DNA of 64,000 bases from Leucophora obtusa (taxonomy: Eukaryota > Arthropoda > Insecta > Diptera > Anthomyiidae). Each line of letters opens with the position of its first letter. Position 1 is the stretch's first letter. Position numbers and translations under genes: made by a program. The notes beneath the pieces are model-generated. The model saw only the letters and a list, made by a program, of their open reading frames with translations, made no database searches and was not told the DNA's origin. The stretch spans positions 119,755,685 to 119,819,684 of the forward strand of contig OX465298.1 of the NCBI GenBank assembly GCA_949987735.1, written 5' to 3'. Shown here one piece after another: positions 55,863 to 64,000 of this stretch.

Positions 55863-56624
55863 GGAAGCGGTGCAAATTCCTGGAAGGAAATTTCAATCAA
55901 TTCTCTTAAAATTTTACACTGCAAATTCAGGTCAGGCACCTAAAAGTTAGTCTGTAATTTAAACCTCGAGTTAAACTTTCCGAGTTAATAGAATTTATTC
56001 ATTCGATACTGAAGAATTTAAAAATGGCAGAAAGCTAAGAAATGAAAAAGATAAAAGAGAAAAATTTAAACTGGGATGTTTTACATGCATCATGAATGTT
56101 GAGAATTATTATTCAATATATAAGCCGCGATATTGTTTAAATAGTGGACACTTAAAAAAGGTTTCCACAGTCAGTATTTTTTAAAAAAGTATCGTTATAA
56201 TATCGAATCTATAATCGGCCAAAAACTAAAAAAAGTCGAAGAGAAAAATGAGTTTTTTTATTTTTGAAATGAAATAACTTAAAACCCATAACAGTTATTA
56301 TAGTAAAGTAAGCATGTTTTTTCTTCGTTTCTCCAAGCTCATTCCAAAATATAAAAAATCAACCATATTGGGCAATAATTGAAAGAGCTACACGGTCCAA
56401 AAGCTATTTTACTTTTAAGGCCCACTACTTTGACGCTAAATAAGTCACCCTGACGCCCAATAAATCACCCTGTGATAACGCAGGGTAACCATGAATCCAA
56501 AATTCAGAAAGCCTGGGTCCTCCTTAATAACTATCTCATACATACTGATGCAATCGGACTTATAATTTAGAAGATACAGATTTATTACCACTTTTTTTGT
56601 TTCAAACCACTGTGCACTGTGAGA
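55863..56624. other. No gene seen
   Basis: Nothing recognised apart from short frames. Confidence 0.5.
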
Positions 56625-57032
56625 ATTATCTGCATTATCTGAGTTTTTGCATAAAACCGATGAAGTTTCATTGGAATTTGTCGATTGAATCTTTTCATTG
56701 AATTAATAGCATTTGTCACAAAACGTTGTGAAAACTTTAATTTTATTTATTACCCAATAAACTCTAAAAACTAAAAATTCAAGTGCTGTAAAAAATGCTT
56801 GAATTCAGCTTTATTTTAAGTGTTTTTTTCCAGTGAAAATCCAGGTCATGCAAATTAAAATAATTTGTTTTTCTATTCTTGTCAATACTGAAAAATAAAC
56901 AAACTAAAATCAGTTTTTTATATGGAAATATAAAAGGAATCTGAATCTCTTCCTTGGCTTCTAATAAATATGTAAGTAATTGATCTTTCTTTGAGCCTAA
57001 ACTTTATTCTAACATTATTCTTTTCTCCTTAG

Positions 57033-57140
57033 CTAAAAAAAGCACAACCATATTTGATGCTGCCAGAAAAAGGAAGGACAAACTACAAATAATTGGTTTC
57101 CGTCGCCTCGAAATGTTGGATATTAAAAGAAAAATAAAAA
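57033..57140 (+). pseudogene. Exon-like coding segment inside the CCCAATAAA element
   Basis: After a polypyrimidine tract and AG, the frame reads KKSTTIFDAARKRKDK and GFRRLEMLDIKRKI: basic, with no family recognised. Copy 2 at 58803-58909 encodes the same with 13 codon differences, about seven of them synonymous. That bias suggests the segment evolved as protein. An upstream GTAAGT about 65 nt before fits a short intron, but the preceding exon is not evident. Confidence 0.5.
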
Positions 57141-57216
57141 TGTTAATGTATGTATGACAAAATAATTATATAACTGCAAATAAATTGCATCAAATATTAC
57201 AATTATCGTGTTTTAA

Positions 57217-57996
57217 CCCTCTAACCGGCCTAAGCTTTTTTACAATGAAATTTATATCATGTGTTCCTCACGAAAAATAAACAATAAGTTCTTCTACAAA
57301 ATTTTTTTTCGTTGCCTACTTTAGGCGATATGGGCCAAAACAGTTTAAGGGTGAATCTCGAAAATAGCGCATAAAAATTACTAGGCTTTGGCACAAATTA
57401 TTTCTCTTACCAAGATATAATTGCAATAAAATAATTACATTCTTTGTGCTGTTACTTAAGAGGATGTAGCGATTTTCGTTTTTTGAAAAATGCGAAATTG
57501 AGCGAAAATGCACCAAAACTTCAATATATATTATTCAAACTTATAAGCTTTGCTACCTATACCAAATATATTCTTTTTACCAAATTTCAAAAAAATCCGT
57601 CCATTCGCTTTGAAGTTAAGGCGATGTTCTTTAAAGGTGTCCTTATGGAATCCTGTGCGTCCTTGGACCAAAGTAAGGAACTTTTTGAATAGCTTAAGCT
57701 CCAATCTCACTTCGTGGTCACTATCAATTGTTTTAGTCAATTTAAAATTGTTTTTAAGATTTTTGAAACTTTTGGTTATTTTAAAATATTTAATTTTTGA
57801 AATTTTACGAAATTTTATCTTTGACACTTTCTCGCTTCCAAACCGTGCATTGTATACAAAAAAATTCTTCACAAAAAATTTTATAAATTTTGTTTTCTGT
57901 TGAAAAAGTATAATTTATTATTATAAAATACCCCTTTGGCGCATTTCTGGTCAATTTAATATACCCCGCCTGGAGGCGGGCTTGCCGGTTATAGGG
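57217..57996. mobile_element. piggyBac-like non-autonomous element
   Basis: CCCTCTAACCGGC and, inverted, CCCTATAACCGGC as ends; TTAA at 57213-57216 and 57997-58000. CCC-starting ends plus TTAA are typical of piggyBac (family knowledge). Copy 2 of the host has the empty site GTTTTAATTGGCTTG at about 58980-58994. Frames of 82-117 codons inside overlap on both strands and have no motif. Confidence 0.85.
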
Positions 57997-58414
57997 TTAA
58001 TGGGCTTGATTTATGCTTGAAGATAGGGCTTGAATACAAGGGTTTTTAGTGTGTTGTTTGAACTTGAATTGAACTGTAATTCAAGGCTTGAATTGAAGCA
58101 TATTTACACTGTTATGCTCGACTGGAATTCCAGTGCCCCTTTTGCTGGAATATGCTATTGAATTACAGTGTAAATCAAGTATAAATCAAGGCTTGAAATT
58201 GGAAAATGTGACTGGAATTGCGCTAAATTTCAACTTAAATTCCAGCAAAATTGTTTATTGGGTTAAAAGTATCATACACTCAATGAAAAAGTTTAATAAA
58301 ATATATGAAGCTTTTTCATCAATTCTAAGAAATTTTTCATTTTTTTTTGTAAGAAAACTTCATAAGTTAAATCACAAATCTCATTAAAATTCGTCGAGCA
58401 GAATTCTCTCTGTG

Positions 58415-58511
58415 TAGAGGTAATGAGTGTTTTTTTAGGGAGTTACCGCGATTGATATGCCGTTGCTAAAATAATACGTTTTATAATAGGAAAGTAAGAG
58501 GTTACATATGA
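58415..58511. other. Short unassigned spacer
   Basis: Ends in CATATGA, the left tip of the palindromic MITE that continues at 59249. Confidence 0.4.
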
Positions 58512-59248
58512 CCCAATAAACACTAAAAAACTAAAAATTCAAGTGCTATAAAAAATGCTTGAATTCAGCTTTATTTTATGTGTTTTTTTCCAGTGAAAAT
58601 CCAGTTCATACAAATTGAAATAATTTGTTTTTCTATTCTTGTCAATATTGAAAAAATAAACAAACTAAAAATAATTTTTTATATGGAGATATAAAAGGAA
58701 TCTGAATTTCTTCCTTGGATTCTAATAAATATGTAAGTAATTGATATTTCTTTGAGTCTAAACTTTATCCTAATGTTATTATTTTCTCCTTAGCTAACTT
58801 AGCTAAGAAAAGCACTACAACGTTTGACGCTGCCAGAAAAAGGAATGAGAAGCTCCAAAAAATTGGTTTCCGTCGACTCAAGATGCTAGATATTAAAAGA
58901 AAAATATAAATGTTAATGTATGTATGACAAAATAATTTTATAACTGCAAATAAATTGCATCAAATATTACAATTATCGTGTTTTAATTGGCTTGAATTGA
59001 GCTTGAATATAGGGCTTGAATACAAGGGTTTTTAATGTGTTGTTTGAACTTGAATTGGACTGTAATTCAAGGCTTGAATTCAAGCATATTTACACTGTTA
59101 TGTTCGACTGGAATTCCAGTGTCCCTTTTGCTGGAGTATGCTATTGAATTACAGTATAAATCAAGTATAAATCAAGGCTTGAAATTGGAAAAAGTGACTG
59201 GAATTACGCTTGATTTCAACTTTAGTTCCAGCAAAATTGTTTATTGGG
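58512..59248 (+). mobile_element. CCCAATAAA-ended TIR element, copy 2
   Basis: CCCAATAAACACTAAAAAAC to TTGTTTATTGGG, 737 bp, GA on both sides (58510-58511, 59249-59250). Similar along its length to 56753-58262 minus the piggyBac insertion. A 9-bp duplication (CTAACTTAG) at the splice-acceptor-like site distinguishes it. Coding-like segment at 58803-58909. Confidence 0.8.
58803..58909 (+). pseudogene. Exon-like coding segment, copy 2
   Basis: AKKSTTTFDAARKRNEK, then GFRRLKMLDIKRKI and TAA at 58907-58909. See copy 1 for the comparison. Copy 1 has AAA (Lys) where this copy has the stop. Confidence 0.5.
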
Positions 59249-59509
59249 GAGTAGCTGAGATGCAAAACTCGTTCCTTACACATTAACTAAATTTTGGGAA
59301 GACGCAAGAAACTTGTTGCGGCTAATTAAATTAGCCTAATTATTTGAATACTTTTAATTCTTAAATGTTATACCATTCTTGATTAAAAACTCAACAGTTG
59401 AAAAATCGAAAATTTTCTCACAAAGCGCCAAAAGAACTGTCAGAATCAATTGTCATCACGTTTTTTTAATTTTTGTAACGAACGAGTTTTGCATCTCAGC
59501 TACTCATAT

Positions 59510-60025
59510 CTTAACTTCTTCTTACAAAACTCATTACCGGATAATAAGAGGAGGTTTTGTTGTGGCTTGGATTTATGGCGTTGTTTGCCGCAGAGCTCTA
59601 CCACATATCCGAATTTCATTAGGGTTTGGAAGGAACCCATCGGGATAGTTTCCTCATCGTTTTTTTCTTAAATATTTTTTAAAATAAGAAATTTTCAAAG
59701 ACTTTACTATAAAACTGCCTCTTAAGCACTTCTCCCAAATTAAACGTATTACATTAGGAAAAATTGTTGTATTCGAAAAACTCTTTGACACTGAAATATT
59801 TTTTATATTCTAGGTTTGATATAAAAGTTGTAGGATTTGGAATAATTTTTCTTATAAAACTATAACAGACACTGCAGAAAATTTTACAATTTAGGGCACA
59901 TTCCTATTATCATATTCTGAAAATTTTTTCTTATCAGAATCTGCATTGTGTTTCCTATGAAAATATTATTTAATTTTTAAATGATTTTTACAAAACAGAA
60001 CATTAAAATCTTATAATTATTTCAG
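59510..60025. other. No gene seen; possible intron of the next remnant
   Basis: Ends at TTATTTCAG (60025), a plausible splice acceptor for the coding segment that follows. An 89-codon frame at 59379-59648 partly overlaps the MITE and has no motif. Confidence 0.4.
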
Positions 60026-60041
60026 TAAAGAAAACTAACTA

Positions 60042-60287
60042 CCCTATAAACAGTTTCACTGGAATTCAAGTTGAAAACAAGTTCAATTCCAGCCCTGTTT
60101 TCCAGTTTCAAGGCTTGAATACAACTTTAATTGCATTTTATTTCAATAGCATACTCCAGCAAAAGGGAAACAAAAATTCAAGTTTGAAATTTTTTTGTTA
60201 AATATACAAATGCTTGAATTTGAAATCTACTTTACTTCAAGCAAAGTTTAAAGCACTTGAATTTTTAAAACCTGTGTGCTTATTGGG
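60042..60287. mobile_element. CCCTATAAA-ended TIR element inside a coding exon
   Basis: CCCTATAAACAG at the left, CTGTGTGCTTATTGGG at the right, TA on both sides (60040-60041, 60288-60289). Interior CTGGAATTCAAGTTG and TACTCCAGCAAAAGGG words are those of the CCCAATAAA elements. 246 bp. Confidence 0.75.
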
Positions 60288-60478
60288 TACACATTTAAAA
60301 AATATCGAAATGGGGTTGAGCAGATTTTTCTATGGCAGTGGACGCCAAAAAGAAATAAATTGAATTCAGAAACTATTTCTGATATTATTAGAGTCAAATA
60401 TAATTTTGATATGAATTGTCAAGAGTTTTATGAATATTTGAAGAAATGTGACAGTAATATATTGATTCCAATTGGAAG

Positions 60479-61501
60479 CAATGTTACCAGTTTTGACGAT
60501 TTATCGTCATTTTGACGATTTTTACTATCCAAAATAGCCAAATGACGATTTTCCTCTTCTAAATGACAATTTTTTTCAATAGGAAACATAGCAACAATTG
60601 TTTAAAAATACGTTATTTTTCCATTATTTGTATCAATAAATCTGAAAATTTATTCAAGTAATTCCTAAGTGTTTTTCATAAAATTTTTATTTAAGGTAGT
60701 CATCTTAGAATCTGAAAATATTTTGTAGAAAAACTAATGCAGAATCTGATAATTATTTTTATTTAAAAGGGTTTTTCCTAAATATCTAATGAATTTACCG
60801 TGTTTTCGAAAGGATGTATATCTCATATCGGACTCTTTTTTTCATGTCAATTCTTTGGTAGGTACCTGTGAAATATCTCTCGACTAAGTACTTTAAAATC
60901 CAATATTTTTTTGATACAGAAAATTTTTCAAAAGTGAACTTTTTCTTTCGAACAATCATTTTCAGTATATGGTAAATTTTCAACACATTCATAAAATTGT
61001 TTGAAATTTGGAGATACGAGTTTTAGAGGATTATTTTCTAAAACCCTTCGGTAAAGTGTTGCATTATTCCTATAAAAATTGTTTTTGTTACAAAATCAAT
61101 TTACATTGAAAGTTTTCTTCACTTCAACCAATCAAATAAAAAACTAAAGTTTTAGATTTTTTTTTTATACCGAAAACCGGATGATTTTAAAATTTTCTAT
61201 TATGATTTGAAAGTTATAAAGCGGCCTATATATGGTCAAGCATGATGTACAACATGTACAGCATTTGATCATGTAATGCCTTGTTTGATAGAAATTACAA
61301 AAACAAATACACGGAACCATCAAGCCAAGCTGTGCAGCATGCTTGATCGTCTCTAGGGCCTATAATAATAAAAATATGTGATTATTAAAGATTTGACGAT
61401 TTATGACAATATTTTGACGGTATTCAAAAACGCAATGACGATTTTGACGACTTTTTCAAAAACAATTGACGATTTTGTGCCCATTTAACCTGGCAACATT
61501 G
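60479..61501. mobile_element. hAT-type non-autonomous element
   Basis: CAATGTTACCAGTTTTGACG at the left, CTGGCAACATTG at the right, with perfect 8-bp flanks ATTGGAAG (60471-60478, 61502-61509). Both ends carry repeated TTGACGATTTT words. CA(A/G)TGTTGCCA-type ends with an 8-bp duplication are typical of hAT. About 1.02 kb; no transposase frame. Confidence 0.85.
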
Positions 61502-61711
61502 ATTGGAAGCGTTGAAAAATATTCATGAAACTCTTGATAACTCGTATCAAGAAATTATAGAAATGTGCATTCTCGAAAATGTATGCAAAAAATTTGTTAA
61601 TCGTTGTTTTTGTTTTTTGTTTTGTTTATTCAGGTACTATTAATTTTAAGTTCAGAACGATTTTTTATCTTTTTTGTGGAGTTTTTTTTTAATCAAGGCA
61701 CAGTGGAAGTC

Positions 61712-61870
61712 AGAAAAAAATTGAGCCCAGAAAGTATTACTAGTTCTATTTCTGATATTATTAGAGTCAAATAAAATTTTGATATGAATTTTCAAGATTT
61801 TTATGAATATTTGAAGAAATGCGACAGTACTATACTAATTCAAATTGAAAGCATTAAAAAACATTCCTGA
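61712..61870 (+). pseudogene. Transposase-like C-terminal fragment, second copy
   Basis: KLSPESITSSISDIIRVK, an in-frame TAA, then NFDMNFQDFYEYLKKCDS and KKHS with a stop at 61868-61870, the same position as in the first copy. It is uninterrupted by TIR elements and so shows the site before insertion of the hAT element (ATTGAAAGCATT). Confidence 0.55.
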
Positions 61871-62090
61871 AACCTCCTTCCTAATCAATTAATTTAAAAA
61901 TATTTTTTTTTTTTGGAAACAAATTAAAATGAAAAATTAATTTGGACTTGAGGTAGAAAAATATTCAAACTAAATATATTATTTAATTTATTCTGTAAAA
62001 TTTAGATGAAAGAAATTCAATATAGCAGGCCATTCTCAATAAACCCTATTCCATATAGTGGTGTAGTAGGGTAACATATCTCAAGTATTT

Positions 62091-62546
62091 CCCAGCAAAA
62101 ACTTTCATTACGATATCAAGTAAGAGGTTATATAATGAAACTAAAAAGGTTATTATTATTATTATTTATTTATTTTCAAAATTATTTCTTATAAAAACAT
62201 TATTCTACCTTACATCTATAACAGTGATTTCAGTTCTAAAATATAAATAATGAAAAATGCTAGGAAGAAGGAAATTAGCTACAAAAACCTTCAATAAATA
62301 CTAAAAAGGTTTACTACTTATAATTCGGCGTGAGTGCTAGTTATTTTTGTTAGACGAAATCGCTTCTTCAGTCTAGCTAATGTGCGACTATAAAATAATA
62401 AAATTAATGCGATATTTGAAACTACTTATTTTTAAAAAACTTGTAAGTATATAAATAAGACTTATTTTTAACAATGTGTAACTACTTTTTTACAACTTGC
62501 TATTTAGATATTAGTAATGAACACCCATTACTGAGATTTTGCTGGG
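62091..62546. mobile_element. CCCAG-ended TIR element
   Basis: CCCAGCAAAAACTTTCATTA at the left, CATTACTGAGATTTTGCTGGG-type right end, TT on both sides. Just outside on the left, ATAGTGGTGTAGTAGGGTAA is a decayed Helentron-like end. CTTCAG/CGAAATCGC words are inside; no clear A or B box. 456 bp. Confidence 0.7.
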
Positions 62547-63890
62547 TTGTTATAATTTTCTTTCTTTTTAATTTCCATTAGAATAATTTATAAAGTCTTA
62601 ATCTCTTGCACATGCTGATAAATGCTTGGAAAGACTCCCAAGTTTTTTTGTACTTATATTTAAAATTAATTTAAATTAGGGTCAGTTTTTATCGTAATCT
62701 ATTTTTAAAAGAAATCCAAATTCGCAAAAAATTACACGAATATACAAAGTGTCTATTGTTATTTGAATTTATGTAGAAAGATTGTTCTATTATGTTTTCG
62801 TATATTTGCATTAACAATTGTCATCAAGTTTTTGAAAATTAATGTTAATTTTGTACTATTTATGTGTCTATTTATATGACGTCAACGGATATTTAAAGCA
62901 AATAAATTGTATTAATAGAAGAAGATTCTTCGTTCTTAAATTAATTCTTGTTTTATAGGAAAATAATAATACCTTATTTGAGTATCAGGGCAGCGACTTT
63001 TATGCAAATGCATGTTTGTAGTCAGTAACCCGAAAATTATTTTGACCAAATACTTTTCCGAGATAAACAGTTTGCAAATTTGGCAACGATTTGTTATCAT
63101 AAATTTATAATTTTGCAGGGTTAAAAAGTTGCACAAAATTATTCCTCGTAGTGTTTGACATAAGTTCGCTGAACATCTTTCAAAACGCCGACACACATAT
63201 ATATTTTTTTTTGTCTGCTCTAACAAAATCCATTGTCAGAAATTGTTGTACAGTTTTATTTACTCTTTATCCCAGATTTAGTCGTGCGACTTTACGTTAA
63301 TGTAAAGTTATTGTCATTTTTTTCTCAAAATTAGGGGAATTATGCAAACTTCTGTATTTTTAAATTGCTAATAAAATTATTTTTATAAAATCCAAAAATT
63401 TAAATTTCCGAGTGAGTGGTTTACCAAATTTTTGCTAGTAAGTCTGCTATAATTTTGAGCAGTGCTTTAGTTTGCAAACGTGCAATGCTGCATGTTCATA
63501 TACTGATTTGCAAAATTTAAAATTTAATATGTTCAAAGATCACTTTGAAATTTAAATAAAATCGTCATAAATATATCAAATAAGTGACCACAAAATATGA
63601 TAATAATATAAATACAAGTAGATTTTAAAATTTCCTCTTCTAGCTAAATAAACCAACCTCCATATACACATCATCTGGTAATTTATTAGCGCAGAGAAAG
63701 AGAATTGAAGGAGTAAAAAATTAAATTCAGCAAAGGCCAGTTTCTCCGAAATAAGTTTTAGATTTTTACTTAAATTTTGTTTACACGAAAAATGCATAGA
63801 GAAAGTATAGATGTTTATTCGCAGTTTATAATTAACTTTAATCGATGAGGTAATTTGGTAATTTGACATTTCTTAATCTGGCGATACATC
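62547..63890. other. A+T-rich stretch, no gene seen
   Basis: Two frames of 96-97 codons on the minus strand (62936-63226, 63576-63869) have no recognisable motif. Confidence 0.45.
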
Positions 63891-64000
63891 CCCAGAAAAA
63901 TATAGTAATGACAAGTCATTATCTTATAGATTACCTAGTAAGGATAGATCACAAACTATTGCATTAATTTAAGATACAAAATAATGACTTACTCGTAATG
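63891..64000 (+). mobile_element. Probable CCCAG-type element, cut by the window end
   Basis: CCCAGAAAAATATAGTAATG followed by repeated CATTA/TAATGAC words as in the other CCCAG elements. The right end lies outside the window. Confidence 0.45.

Larger units (their letters stand above)
56753..58262 (+). mobile_element. CCCAATAAA-ended TIR element, copy 1, with piggyBac-like insertion
   Basis: CCCAATAAACTCTAAAAACT at the left, AAAATTGTTTATTGGG at the right. TTA lies on both sides, consistent with the uninterrupted host MITE. The left third contains GTAAGT...TTTTCTCCTTAG and a short coding-like segment (57033-57140). The right part is CTTGAATTxxAAG/CTGGAATTCCAG words in both orientations. A piggyBac-like element occupies 57217-57996. 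Without it the element would be about 726 bp, close to the 737 bp of copy 2. Confidence 0.75.
56625..58414. mobile_element. CACTG(A/T)GAGAATT MITE, split by nested insertions
   Basis: Left part 56625-56752 and right part 58263-58414 align in order with the intact copy at 22825-23129 (GCATAAAACCGATGAAG..., AAAATATATGAAGCTTTTTC...AATTCTCTCTGTG). The join restores TTTATTAAAAG, the uninterrupted sequence there. Confidence 0.75.
58505..59509. mobile_element. Palindromic MITE (ATATGAGTAGCTGAGATGC ends), split
   Basis: CATATGA at 58505-58511 joined to GAGTAGCTGAGATGCAAAAC at 59249 gives a left end that is the exact inverse of the right end GTTTTGCATCTCAGCTACTCATAT (to 59509). The CCCAATAAA element inserted 7 bp inside its left tip with a GA duplication. 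Confidence 0.7.
60026..61528 (+). pseudogene. Transposase-like C-terminal exon, broken by two TIR elements
   Basis: Pieces 60026-60041, 60288-60478 and 61510-61528 form one frame once the two insertions and their duplications are ignored: ...TFKKYRNGVEQIFLWQW, NSETISDIIRVKYNFDMNCQ, EFYEYLKKCDSNILIPIGS, ending EKYS and TGA 61526-61528. The ending SEKY-like motif and the spacing resemble hAT/THAP-type transposase C-termini, but that is only an impression. A paralogous piece is at 61712-61870. Confidence 0.55.

Noticed and set aside
57531..57903. Overlapping 113- and 117-codon frames on opposite strands
   Set aside because: Both fall inside the piggyBac-like element, are low-complexity and mutually antisense; no transposase motif (no DDD pattern).
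1..64000. Bacterial or organellar features (operons, Shine-Dalgarno sites, origins)
   Set aside because: Composition, introns and transposon content are those of an animal nuclear genome.

Overview
This is a strongly A+T-rich eukaryotic window, almost certainly from an insect and most likely a higher (schizophoran/calyptrate) fly. The evidence is repeat composition: Jockey-like non-LTR retrotransposon remnants, a mariner relic, short GT-AG introns of about 60 bp, and seven full or part copies of a DINE-1/Helentron-like repeat with terminal hairpins, a GACAGACGGAC microsatellite and about 153-bp internal tandem repeats. Family and species are inference. I find no convincing host protein gene, rRNA or functional tRNA gene. 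Nearly every longer open frame lies in a mobile element or is a repeat shadow.

Layout. 0-4.3 kb: LINE 3' end, Helentron-like copy, an inverted array of ~23-bp repeats, and two mariner-derived hairpins. 4.7-10.5 kb: a TIR element with tRNA-like modules, then a CACTC-ended element with two Helentron-like copies nested in it, then a second tRNA-bearing element inserted into another Helentron-like copy. 10.5-14.9 kb: a long palindrome, a Harbinger-like element (TTA duplication), a third tRNA-bearing element and a CACTC foldback. 15.2-19.3 kb: a hAT-type element with an 8-bp duplication that holds a LINE (20-bp duplication) and a CACTC element, itself holding a Helentron-like copy. 21-28.6 kb: dead mariner, small TIR elements, another Helentron-like copy and several palindromes. 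30.5-33 kb: a degenerate DDE-type transposase gene with one intron, broken by a tRNA-bearing element. 33.4-45.4 kb: TTAA- and TTA-flanked elements, LINE fragments and further CCCAG elements. 47.4-54.3 kb: a fifth tRNA-bearing insertion with an empty-site counterpart in the same window, a long-TIR element, a 65-bp tandem repeat, a 1.27-kb hAT hairpin and another copy of the third tRNA-bearing element. 56.6-61.9 kb: triple nesting (piggyBac-like in CCCAATAAA element in palindromic MITE), a sibling copy, and two paralogous transposase-like C-terminal fragments interrupted by TIR elements.

The most interesting theme is a set of short TIR elements that begin CCCAG/CCCAA, end CTGGG, make 2-bp target duplications and carry one or two internal tRNA-like modules with recognisable A and B boxes. 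Several insertions can be dated relative to one another because the window also contains the uninterrupted site. All boundaries were read by eye; no alignment or folding program was run.
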